In this document: positions 56,667 through 63,966 of the stretch, one piece after another
Numbering within the stretch: the stretch's first letter is position 1
Layout of the letters: every line of letters starts with the position of its first letter
Origin: Lachnospiraceae bacterium
GTDB taxonomy: Bacteria; Bacillota; Clostridia; Lachnospirales; Lachnospiraceae
Assembly: GCA_024404675.1 (NCBI GenBank)
Contig: JAKSPO010000001.1
Location: 62,001-126,000, forward strand
Reading direction: 5' to 3'
DNA: 64,000 nucleotides
The notes under the pieces: generated by a model
The model's database searches: none
What the model was told of the DNA's origin: nothing
The model's input: the letters and a program-made list of their open reading frames with translations, nothing else
Made by a program: the position numbers and the translations under genes

Positions 56667-56901
56667 CGTGATTATGGAAACTGTTGCGCAAGAATTGACA
56701 GATATGATATAATACAATCATAAAGATTGTTGCTGGCTACGGCTGCAGCGTAGGAATGCCGATGTATGTTGGTTAATATTGGCAGTTTTGCCATGGATGC
56801 GAAAGCATCTGATCGGGAATCCCTGTTGGTTTGATGATAGCAGGGATAGCCCGGATAGGCTTTCTCTGTTTATTAATGTAAATAGAGAAAGGAGAGTATG
56901 T
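56667..56901 (+). promoter_or_regulatory. Promoter and structured leader RNA, copy L2, before the BrnTA module
   Basis: About 96% identical to L1 over 209 bp (promoter TTGCGC 56684-56689, TATAAT 56708-56713). Most differences keep pairing, for example P2 TCGG becomes TTGG. The last hairpin is stronger here: CTTTCTCTGTTTA (56860-56872) pairs with TAAATAGAGAAAG (56879-56891), 13 bp with one G-T, and runs into the ribosome site AAAGGAG. Downstream of P6 the L1 and L2 sequences diverge, yet both keep a helix with the ribosome site. Confidence 0.7.
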
Positions 56902-57205
56902 ATGGGAGTGAACGATGTTATATTTGAGTGGGATGTAGAAAAAGAACTAATAAACATTGATAAACATGGAATTTCTTTTTCGACCGCAACTCACATGTTC
57001 TTTGATGACAATCGTATAGAAAATGTATGATTTTGAACATAGTGAGGATGAAGACCGATATATTACTATTGGTGCGGTTGATGATGTGTTTTGTGTTTTG
57101 TTTGTTATCTACACCGAACGTTGTGATGTTATTCATTTGATTTCCGCACGAAAGGCGATGAAGTCAGAAAGGAGGCTATATGATCAAAACTGTATCGGTT
57201 CATAA
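56902..57205 (+). pseudogene. brnT: BrnT-family toxin, frameshifted
   Basis: The first frame reads FEWDVEKELINIDKHGISF and FFDDNRIEN, then stops at 57030. The other frame resumes MYDFEHSEDEDRYITIGAVD and IHLISARKAMKSERRLY. Removing one A from the A4 run at 57020-57023 joins them as NRIEMYDFEHSEDED, a normal BrnT (RelE-fold ribonuclease) of about 100 residues. So it is inactivated, or switched through the homopolymer. The antitoxin gene overlaps its end. Confidence 0.8.
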
Positions 57206-57356
57206 AGAGCAGAAGCTCACACCAGAGCAAAAAAAGGAACTTAAAGAGGCCATTAATCGTCCCGATGTGGAAGACGAGGATTGTCCGGAACTTTCTCCTG
57301 AGATGATAAAAGCCTTCGAGTGTCTTATTCGTCAAAACAAGAGAAGAAAAGCATAA
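57180..57356 (+). CDS. brnA: BrnA-like antitoxin
   Basis: A 58-residue protein. DVEDEDCPELSPEMIKAF matches the DxDxPELTxE signature of BrnA antitoxins; the ribbon-helix-helix part seen in longer BrnA is missing or minimal. ATG 57180 lies behind AAAGGAGG inside the end of brnT, so translation is coupled. It remains intact although the toxin frame is broken. Confidence 0.7.
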   Translation: MIKTVSVHKEQKLTPEQKKELKEAINRPDVEDEDCPELSPEMIKAFECLIRQNKRRKA

Positions 57357-57587
57357 TTTTTCTTCTCGAGCAAAGCTATGACTGCGATTATGTGTAAATC
57401 ATATGTATTGCGGTCTTTTTTGTTGTAAAATCCTCTAGTGTCTTAGTGCTGTTGCCACGCTATCATCGATGTTTTTTTGAGAAATATTCATGATTATTTT
57501 CAAACCTGATAGCCGCTTAAACTGTTTAGTCGAATTTAATGTCTGCCATATGGTAGGCATACTTACTTTTTGCTTTCCTTTTTCAAT

Positions 57588-57676
57588 GTTAATGCAACAC
57601 TTTCTTTGTCAGAGTAACTGCAACATATATAAAAAGTATAGTTTATAAAGTGTTGCATTAGATTTGGAAATTATCA
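57588..57676. repeat. 88-bp repeat with a 71-bp MITE-like core, copy B
   Basis: The core 57590-57660 has perfect 14-bp terminal inverted repeats TAATGCAACACTTT/AAAGTGTTGCATTA. It lies just before the secG promoter and marks the right border of the island. The gap 57357-57587 before it is A+T-rich with no gene seen. Confidence 0.85.
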
Positions 57677-57691
57677 TCGCGAAAATAATGC

Positions 57692-57720
57692 TTGCATTTA
57701 TCTATATTGTATGGTAAAAT
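57692..57720 (+). promoter_or_regulatory. Promoter for secG
   Basis: TTGCAT (57692-57697), 17-bp spacer, TAAAAT (57715-57720). Confidence 0.7.
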
Positions 57721-57761
57721 CACTTTTGCGCTTGTATTGGGCGCAGATGTGATTTTTTTTT
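57718..57761 (+). terminator. Intrinsic terminator overlapping the secG promoter
   Basis: AATCACTTTTGCGC (57718-57731) pairs with GCGCAGATGTGATT (57741-57754) with one mismatch, followed by a T-run to 57761. Its 5' arm overlaps the -10 box and the likely start site. RNA coming from upstream could form the full hairpin, while RNA started at the secG promoter lacks the 5' arm. Confidence 0.75.
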
Positions 57762-57772
57762 GGAGGCTATAG

Positions 57773-58021
57773 ATGGAAACTTTATATCTTGTTTTAGTTA
57801 TTTTATATATCATTCTCTGCGTAGCTCTGACTGCAATCGTTCTGAAGCAGGAGGGTAAGAACGCAGGTTTTGGAGCTCTCAGCGGTTCTACCGAGACCTA
57901 CTGGAGCAAGAACAAGAACCGTTCCGCTGAAGGAAAGCTTGTTCTGCTTACCAGAGTCCTTGCTGCAGTATTTATCATTCTTTCGGTTGTACTTGCATTG
58001 AAGGTTTGGCCTCATAAGTAA
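57773..58021 (+). CDS. secG: Preprotein translocase subunit SecG
   Basis: An 82-residue membrane subunit of the SecYEG channel. Two helices (about residues 4-23 and 58-78) flank the conserved KNAGFGALSGSTETYWSKNK loop, which is typical of clostridial SecG. ATG has TGGAGG upstream. It precedes rnr and smpB, an order common in Firmicutes. Confidence 0.92.
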   Translation: METLYLVLVILYIILCVALTAIVLKQEGKNAGFGALSGSTETYWSKNKNRSAEGKLVLLTRVLAAVFIILSVVLALKVWPHK

Positions 58022-58044
58022 GATTTGCCTTTATCGAATCATTG

Positions 58045-58076
58045 AGCACTCTGATGTCACATTAGGGTGCTTTTTT
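58045..58076 (+). terminator. Intrinsic terminator after secG
   Basis: AGCACTCT pairs with AGGGTGCT (one G-T), then six T residues. Confidence 0.85.
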
Positions 58077-58080
58077 AGTT

Positions 58081-58557
58081 ACAAGAAGAAGGGGCCCATA
58101 CGAAGTATGGGAAGATCTCTTCTTGTGACGCGCCTCGCCTCGAGCGAAGCTCGAATTTAATGCGAGGCGCTACCCGTAGTCTTCTTCAAAATGAAGAGTC
58201 GGTTGATAAGAAGGGGCCCATACGAAGTATGGGAAGATCTCTTCTTATGATTTGGCATGAGGAGGGGCCCGCGAAGCGGGAAGAGTCCTGATGCCTTCGC
58301 GTCCTCGCCTCGAGCGAAGCTCGAATCTAATGCGAGCATTTCCCGTAGTCTTCTGAAGAATAATGAGGCAGTTGAAAGAAGAAGGGGCCCATACGAAGTA
58401 TGGGGAGAGTCCTGATGCCTTGCCCGCGAAGCGGGAAGAGTCCTGATGCCCTCGCGTCCTCGCCCCTCGAAGCTCGAATCTGATGCGAGCATTTCCCGTA
58501 GTCTTCTGAAGAATAGTGAGTCAGTTGATAAGAAGGGGCCGCGAAGCGGATACCCCC
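58081..58557. repeat. Array of nested hairpins with C-GAA-G loops
   Basis: Imperfect repeats of about 125-170 bp. Small palindromes recur, all capped by C-GAA-G: CCCATACGAAGTATGGG (58095, 58217, 58388), CCCGCGAAGCGGG (58268, about 58422), TCGAGCGAAGCTCGA (58140, 58310). They sit inside longer stems that differ between copies but still pair: ACAAGAAG/CTTCTTGT (58081-58126), ATAAGAAG/CTTCTTAT (58206-58248), GCGCCTCGC/GCGAGGCGC (58130-58170) and GGCATGAGGA/TCCTGATGCC (58254-58294). There is no convincing reading frame. It lies between secG and rnr. Confidence 0.8.
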
Positions 58558-58590
58558 CTCCTACATTTTGTTTAGATTGGATGATTATTG

Positions 58591-60729
58591 ATGTATAGTG
58601 AAGAGAAGAAATTAATGGTTGCAGAGTTGATCTGCGACGACCGTATTCCTCCGATGAAGTTCCGCGAGCTTGCAGGCTTTCTGCAGGTGCCGAAGCAGAA
58701 TAGAAGTGAGCTTTCCGAGATTTTAGATGCGCTGATTCGTGAAGGAAAGGTTGCCGTTGATAAGGAAGGCCGTTATGTGAATGACGCATTGCTTCATGTC
58801 AAGGGACAGTATTTTGGAACCGGCAAAGGCTTTGGTTTCGTTCGTCCGGAAGGCAAAGGAAGCGAAGCGGATATTTTCATTCCCGAGGGGAAGGATATGG
58901 AAGCGATGCACGGGGACAGTGTTTTGGTAACAATCACCTGTGAAGCATACGAAAGTAACGGCAAGCGCAACCGTCCCGAGGGAATTGTTGTAAAGATTCT
59001 TGCAAGAGCCAACGAGGAGATTGTCGGTACTTTTCAGAAAAGTAAGGATTTCGGCTTCGTTCGACCGGACAATCAGAAGCTTGATTTTGATGTATATATT
59101 GCAAAGGAGCATACTAAGGGCGCCGTTAGCGGCCAGAAGGTGGTATGCCGCCTGAAGCATTTTGGGACAAGCAGGCAGAACCCGGAGGGAACGATCACGG
59201 AGATTCTCGGTCATCGTAACGACCCCGGTGTGGATGTGATATCGGTTGTGCGGGCATACGGACTTCCGACGGATTTTCCGGAGGAGGTTTATGAGGAGGT
59301 CGCAGCGATTCCCGATTATGTTACCGAGGAGGAGAAGGAGGGACGTCTCGATCTTCGCGAGGTACAGATGGTAACCATTGACGGCGAGGATGCGAAGGAC
59401 CTTGATGATGCAATCTCTATTGAAAAGCACGGGAGTACCTACACGCTCGGCGTTCATATTGCGGATGTCAGCCATTATGTGAAGGAGGGCTCTACGCTCG
59501 ATAAAGAGGCAATCAACCGCGGTACCAGTGTCTATCTTGCCGACCGCGTCATTCCGATGCTGCCGCACGCGCTTTCGAACGGAATCTGTTCGTTAAATGC
59601 GGGCGAGGACCGTCTGGCGCTTTCGTGTATTATGGAGCTTGACGAGAGTGGACGGGTAACGTCACATAAGCTTGCTGAAACACTGGTTCATATCGACCGA
59701 AGAATGTCATATAAAGCGGTAAAGGGAATCCTTGAGAATCACGACGAAGCTCTTATGAAGGAATATGAAGACTTCGTGCCGATGTTTGAAACTATGCGTG
59801 AATTGTCGGCAATCATTCGTGCAAGGCGTGAGGAGAGAGGCGCCATCGATTTTGATTTTCCGGAATGTAAGATTATCGTTGGTGAGGACGGAAAGATTAA
59901 GGATATTGTGCCTTACGACCGCAATGTTGCGACAAAGTTGATTGAGGATTTCATGCTGATGGCCAACGAAACCATCGCAGAGGAGTTCTACTGGCTCGAG
60001 CTGCCGTTCGTATACAGAAACCACGAAACGCCGGATCCGGAGCGCATGACGAAGTTAAATATCTTCATCAACAACTTCGGTTATCACCTGCACGGGGCAA
60101 AGGACAGTGTGCATGCGAAGGAGCTGCAGAAGCTGTTGAACCGCATCGCGGGAACGCCTGAGGAGGCTGTGATCAGCCGCCTGACGCTACGCTCGATGAA
60201 GCAGGCGAAATACGCGCCCGATTGCCTTGGACATTTTGGTCTTGCCGCCAAATACTACTGCCATTTTACGTCTCCGATCAGACGTTATCCCGACCTGCAG
60301 ATTCATCGTATCATCAAGGAATATCTGCACGGAGAGCTTACCGGGAAGCGAATCTCGCATTACGAGGCAATTCTCGGGGAAAGAGCCGACCGCAGTTCGA
60401 TGTGTGAGCGCCGCGCCGAGGAGGCGGAGCGCGAGGTTGAGAAGCGGAAGAAAGCGGAGTATATGTCACATTTTCTGGGCGAGGTTTATGACGGCGTGAT
60501 TTCCGGTGTGACGGGCTGGGGACTTTATGTGGAGCTTCCGAATACCGTAGAGGGTATGATTCGTATGGTAGACCTGCGAGGCGATTATTATCGCTACGAG
60601 GAGGCCCAGGCCAGACTTGTCGGGGAACGCTCCGGTAAGGTGTATTCCCTCGGTCAGCGTATCCGCGTACAGCTTGCAGCCGTCGATCCGCTTGCATCTA
60701 CCATTGATTTTGTACCGTTTTTCAAGTAA
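58591..60729 (+). CDS. rnr: Ribonuclease R
   Basis: Processive 3'-5' exoribonuclease that degrades structured and non-stop mRNA, including after trans-translation. The 712-residue protein has a winged-helix start (about 1-60), two cold-shock domains (GKGFGFVRPEG; KSKDFGFVRPD) and an RNB domain with DGEDAKDLDDAISIE metal ligands and GLAAKYYCHFTSPIRRYPDLQIHR. A C-terminal S1 domain ends it. ATG 58591 is preferred over TTG 58588; the ribosome site is weak. It is linked in position and role to smpB and ssrA. Confidence 0.95.
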   Translation: MYSEEKKLMVAELICDDRIPPMKFRELAGFLQVPKQNRSELSEILDALIREGKVAVDKEGRYVNDALLHVKGQYFGTGKGFGFVRPEGKGSEADIFIPEGKDMEAMHGDSVLVTITCEAYESNGKRNRPEGIVVKILARANEEIVGTFQKSKDFGFVRPDNQKLDFDVYIAKEHTKGAVSGQKVVCRLKHFGTSRQNPEGTITEILGHRNDPGVDVISVVRAYGLPTDFPEEVYEEVAAIPDYVTEEEKEGRLDLREVQMVTIDGEDAKDLDDAISIEKHGSTYTLGVHIADVSHYVKEGSTLDKEAINRGTSVYLADRVIPMLPHALSNGICSLNAGEDRLALSCIMELDESGRVTSHKLAETLVHIDRRMSYKAVKGILENHDEALMKEYEDFVPMFETMRELSAIIRARREERGAIDFDFPECKIIVGEDGKIKDIVPYDRNVATKLIEDFMLMANETIAEEFYWLELPFVYRNHETPDPERMTKLNIFINNFGYHLHGAKDSVHAKELQKLLNRIAGTPEEAVISRLTLRSMKQAKYAPDCLGHFGLAAKYYCHFTSPIRRYPDLQIHRIIKEYLHGELTGKRISHYEAILGERADRSSMCERRAEEAEREVEKRKKAEYMSHFLGEVYDGVISGVTGWGLYVELPNTVEGMIRMVDLRGDYYRYEEAQARLVGERSGKVYSLGQRIRVQLAAVDPLASTIDFVPFFK

Positions 60730-60774
60730 AATGTAGTCAGGCGTGAAGTTATCTATTTTGGAAAGGAATCAATT

Positions 60775-61239
60775 ATGGGAAAGGATAGTGTTCGTCTTGT
60801 GGCGAACAATAAGAAAGCCTATCATGATTATTTTATAGAGGACACCTACGAGGCAGGCATCGTGCTTGTCGGCACGGAGGTCAAGTCCATTCGTATGGGG
60901 CAGTGCTCCGTAAAGGAGGCTTATATCAAGGTGGACGGTACCGAGGTCTATCTGCAGGGCATGCATGTGAGTCCTTATGAGAAGGGCAATATCTTCAATC
61001 GTGACCCGCTTCGCACAAGAAAGCTTCTTCTGAATCGTTTCGAGATTAATAAGCTGAACGGCAAATGCCGTGAGAAGGGCTATACCATCGTTCCCTTGAA
61101 GGTATACCTTAAGGGCAACCTTGTAAAGGTGGAGATTGGTCTTGCAAAAGGTAAGAAGCTTTACGATAAGCGTGAGACAATTGCTAAGAATGACATGAGA
61201 AGAGAGCAGGAGCGCGAATTCAGAGACCGCTCGAAATAA
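60775..61239 (+). CDS. smpB: SsrA-binding protein SmpB
   Basis: Binds tmRNA and brings it to stalled ribosomes. The 154-residue protein has the oligonucleotide-binding barrel ([33 protein letters not shown]) and the basic C-terminal tail ([19 protein letters not shown]) that enters the empty mRNA channel. ATG follows GGAAAGGA. Its partner tmRNA gene lies 1.7 kb downstream, after the pyrophosphatase gene. Confidence 0.97.
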   Translation: MGKDSVRLVANNKKAYHDYFIEDTYEAGIVLVGTEVKSIRMGQCSVKEAYIKVDGTEVYLQGMHVSPYEKGNIFNRDPLRTRKLLLNRFEINKLNGKCREKGYTIVPLKVYLKGNLVKVEIGLAKGKKLYDKRETIAKNDMRREQEREFRDRSK

Positions 61240-61260
61240 TATCCACAGGGAGGCAGCAAC

Positions 61261-62913
61261 ATGACAACGCATGAGAAGAAGGTTCTTGTTATCGGACATA
61301 AGAATCCGGACACAGACTCGATCTGTTCCGCTATTGCGTATGCATTTTTAAAGGAGAAGGTGACCGGCAAGAAGCATGTGCCGCGGTGCTGCGGTGAGAT
61401 CAACGCAGAGACTGCGTATGTGCTCGACCGTTTCGGAGTTCCGGTGCCGGATTATATCGAGTACGTTGGAACGCAGGTGAAGGATATTGATATTCGTGAG
61501 ATGCCCGGTGTTGATCGCAGCATGTCACTTAAGCGTGCGTGGATGAAGATGCGCGAAAGCCATGTGGTTACCCTTTGCATTACCGACAGCGAAGGTCATC
61601 TTGACGGCTTGATCACCATCAGTGACATCGCTAAGACCGCGATGGAGATGGCGGATTCCTCGATTCTTTCGACCGCGGCAACGCCCTATGAGAATATTAT
61701 CGATACACTTGATGCCAATTTGATTGTTGGCGATATTACCGGCAAATGCTGTACAAAAGGTAAGGTATTGATTGCGGCAGCGAACCCGGATCTGATGGAG
61801 AACTATATTGAGGAGGGAGACCTGGTTATTCTCGGTAACCGTTATGAGTCTCAGCTTTGTGCCATTGAGATGGGTGCATCCTGTTTAGTAGTATGTGAAG
61901 GCGCAAAGGTTTCTCTTACCATTAAAAAGCTTGCGGAAGAGCATCACTGCATTATCATTCAGACAAAGCACGACGCATTTACCGTAGCAAGATTGATTAA
62001 CTTAAGTATGCCGATCGGTTACTTTATGACGGCAGAGAATCTGATTACCTTCCGTACCGATGACTTCATCGACAGTATTCGTGAGGTAATGGCCAAGAGA
62101 AGAAACCGTGATTTTCCGATTCTTGATCATAAGGGAATATACCGTGGAACCATCTCTCGTCGTAACCTGATGGAGATGAGAAGAAAGCAGGTTATCCTTG
62201 TAGACCATAACGAGCCCGGACAGGCTGTTGACGGTGTGGAGGAAGCCGATATTCTTGAGATTATCGACCATCATCGTATCGGCGGTATGTATACCTTCCA
62301 GCCGGTGTATTTCCGTAATGAGCCGCTTGGTTGTACCGCGACGATTATTTATATGCTCTTTAAGGAGCAGCAAGTAGAGATTCCGAAGCAGATCGCAGGG
62401 CTTCTCAGTGCGGCAATCCTTTCCGATACGCTTGCGTTTCATTCGCCGACCTGTACCTTCCTTGATAAGAGCGCCGCTGAGGATTTGTTTAAGATAGCGG
62501 AGCTTGATCGCGAGGAGCTTACAACGGCGATGTTTACGGCAGGAACGCATCTTACCGAGCGTACCCCCGAGGAGATATTCTATCAGGACTACAAGAAGTT
62601 CAAGATCGGTGAGATTACGATGGGTGTCGGTCAGATCAATGCTATGAATGCGGACGGCTTGAAGGGCATCGAGGAGCGTCTGAAGCCGTATATGTTAAAT
62701 GCAATCAAGAAGGGCGATGTGCGGATGCTTTTCTTTATGATGACGGATATTTCCACCGAATCCTCGCGTGTGATTTATGTCGGCGACGGAGCAGGAGAGG
62801 TGATGCAGGAGGCATTTGCTGTGAAGGTAGCGGACAATGTCTGTGAGATCCCGAGACTTGTCTCAAGAAAGAAGCAGCTGATTCCCGGTATTTCGGCAGC
62901 GCTTCAGAAATAA
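61261..62913 (+). CDS. ppaC: Family II manganese inorganic pyrophosphatase with CBS and DRTGG domains
   Basis: Hydrolyses pyrophosphate to drive biosynthesis. The 550-residue protein has the DHH N-part with VIGHKNPDTDSICSA (His13, Asp17, Asp19), then a regulatory insertion: CBS (about 65-135), DRTGG (about 140-245) and CBS (about 250-300). It returns to the DHH core (DHNEPGQ, EIIDHHRIGG) and the DHHA2 domain (about 420-548). CBS domains bind adenine nucleotides and tune activity. Such CBS/DRTGG forms are typical of Clostridia. ATG follows GGGAGG. Confidence 0.93.
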   Translation: MTTHEKKVLVIGHKNPDTDSICSAIAYAFLKEKVTGKKHVPRCCGEINAETAYVLDRFGVPVPDYIEYVGTQVKDIDIREMPGVDRSMSLKRAWMKMRESHVVTLCITDSEGHLDGLITISDIAKTAMEMADSSILSTAATPYENIIDTLDANLIVGDITGKCCTKGKVLIAAANPDLMENYIEEGDLVILGNRYESQLCAIEMGASCLVVCEGAKVSLTIKKLAEEHHCIIIQTKHDAFTVARLINLSMPIGYFMTAENLITFRTDDFIDSIREVMAKRRNRDFPILDHKGIYRGTISRRNLMEMRRKQVILVDHNEPGQAVDGVEEADILEIIDHHRIGGMYTFQPVYFRNEPLGCTATIIYMLFKEQQVEIPKQIAGLLSAAILSDTLAFHSPTCTFLDKSAAEDLFKIAELDREELTTAMFTAGTHLTERTPEEIFYQDYKKFKIGEITMGVGQINAMNADGLKGIEERLKPYMLNAIKKGDVRMLFFMMTDISTESSRVIYVGDGAGEVMQEAFAVKVADNVCEIPRLVSRKKQLIPGISAALQK

Positions 62914-62922
62914 GTTTTTTTA

Positions 62923-62954
62923 TATCTGCGGTAGATTGACATTTGCCGCAGATA
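62923..62954. repeat. Inverted repeat across the -35 of ssrA
   Basis: TATCTGCGG (62923-62931) is perfectly inverted at CCGCAGATA (62946-62954). The -35 box lies in its loop. It could be a regulator site, or serve as the terminator stem of the upstream gene, though the T-run after it is weak. Confidence 0.6.
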
Positions 62955-62963
62955 TGATAATAT
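62936..62963 (+). promoter_or_regulatory. Promoter for ssrA
   Basis: Consensus TTGACA (62936-62941), 16-bp spacer, TAATAT (62958-62963) with a TGA extension. Transcription would start about 28 bp later, near the mature 5' end. Confidence 0.7.
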
Positions 62964-62991
62964 ATTTTTACAACCTTTCCGGTTGTTACCC

Positions 62992-63342
62992 GGGCTTGTA
63001 CCGGTTTCGACGGGGGTTTTTAAATTGTGATAGCCATCCATGTGCCGGACACATGTAAAAAACCGGACAAACTAAATATATACGCAGATAATAATCTTGC
63101 ATTTGCTGCCTAATGGCAGCTGTCCGACAGAGTGCACCTACGCATTCTGACCCGGGCATCGATTTCGTAGGAAACGACGTGCGGAAAGCTTTGACCGCAT
63201 GGGCGTATGATGAAGCTACTGAAGGTGTTAGCCCGTTTATCGGCAGATCCGGAGGGAATGGCGCAAGCGTGTAGGTAGACTGTGATGGGAGAGGTTGCAA
63301 TGGCGAGGCTTTCGGACAGGGGTTCGACTCCCCTCAGGTCCA
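62992..63342 (+). ncRNA. ssrA: Transfer-messenger RNA (tmRNA)
   Basis: The 5' end GGGCTTGTACCGGTTTCGAC and the 3' T-arm with GGTTCGACTCCCC are typical. The acceptor stem GGGCTTG pairs with CAGGTCC and includes the G3-U70 wobble needed by alanyl-tRNA synthetase. The tag frame 63084-63113 runs GCA to TAA and encodes ADNNLAFAA, with the AA end recognised by ClpXP-type proteases. The terminal CCA is not encoded (the sequence after the discriminator A is TCT), so it must be added after transcription. It works with SmpB and RNase R encoded just upstream. Confidence 0.96.
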
Positions 63343-63378
63343 TCTTCCTTCGGGAAGTGGAATATGTGTAATGAAGAT

Positions 63379-63407
63379 AACCTGCGGATGCGGGTTTTCT
63401 TTTTTTT
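63379..63407 (+). terminator. Intrinsic terminator after ssrA
   Basis: AACCTGC pairs with GCGGGTT around GGAT, followed by a long T-rich run. A small CTTCC-TTCG-GGAAG hairpin lies just before it (63345-63358). Confidence 0.88.
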
Positions 63408-63427
63408 GTATTGGGAATACAAGTAAG

Positions 63428-63456
63428 AAGCTGCCCGGCATATGTCGGGCAGCTTT
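63428..63456 (+). terminator. Second terminator-like hairpin
   Basis: AAGCTGCCCG pairs with CGGGCAGCTT around GCATATGT, then TTT. It backs up the ssrA terminator. Confidence 0.75.
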
Positions 63457-63477
63457 TGTATGCTTTGGAAGCAATTC

Positions 63478-63506
63478 TTGACAAATGTGCCCCTTACTGT
63501 TATATT
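63478..63506 (+). promoter_or_regulatory. Promoter for the GntR-type regulator
   Basis: Consensus TTGACA (63478-63483), 17-bp spacer, TATATT (63501-63506). The palindrome TTTGT-ATA-ACAAA (63508-63520) lies directly downstream, where a bound repressor would block the start. It is a candidate autoregulatory site. Confidence 0.7.
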
Positions 63507-63576
63507 TTTTGTATAACAAATATAACTTTGAGACGAGTATTCGTTTCCTATACAGTCATTTTTGAGGAGCTTTTTT

Positions 63577-63966
63577 ATGATCGTTCGTATTGATTACAAC
63601 AGCGACGAGGCATTTTACGTGCAGCTGAAAAATCAGATTATTATGGGAATCGCAACAGCCGAGATTCGGGAAGGCGAGAGTCTTCCGAGCGTGCGGGATC
63701 TGGCAGAGCTTATCGGAATTAATATGCACACGGTCAACAAGGCGTATTCCATCCTTCGCCAGGAAGGGTATCTGAAGCTCGATCGCCGTAAGGGCGCGGT
63801 CGTATCGCTCAACGCGGATCGAATGCGAGCAATCGAAGAGATTCGCTTTCAGATGAAGAGTGTTGTGGCAAAGGCACTTTGCCGTGATCTTGGGGCTCAG
63901 GACATTCACAAGATTTTGGATGATGTGTTAGAGGAGTTCTACGGCGTCCGTTCCGTGGAACATTAG
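63577..63966 (+). CDS. GntR-family regulator, YtrA-like short form
   Basis: A 129-residue DNA-binding protein. Residues about 1-70 form the GntR winged helix (FYVQLKNQIIMGIATAEIREGESLPSVRDLAELIGINMHTVNKAYSIL). Only a short helical C-terminal part for dimerisation follows, as in the YtrA subfamily, which usually represses ABC-transporter genes next to it. ATG 63577 lies 7 bp after GAGGAG; the in-frame TTG 63562 precedes that site. The next gene, likely its target, is cut off by the window end. Confidence 0.88.
   Translation: MIVRIDYNSDEAFYVQLKNQIIMGIATAEIREGESLPSVRDLAELIGINMHTVNKAYSILRQEGYLKLDRRKGAVVSLNADRMRAIEEIRFQMKSVVAKALCRDLGAQDIHKILDDVLEEFYGVRSVEH

Noticed and set aside
58081..58557. CRISPR array
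   Set aside because: Repeats are long, imperfect and nested, with no constant repeat and unique-spacer pattern and no cas genes.
58157..58789. A 210-residue minus-strand reading frame through the hairpin array
   Set aside because: It simply translates the repeats, has an odd Ser/Arg/Leu composition, overlaps rnr and has no convincing ribosome site or homology I recognise.
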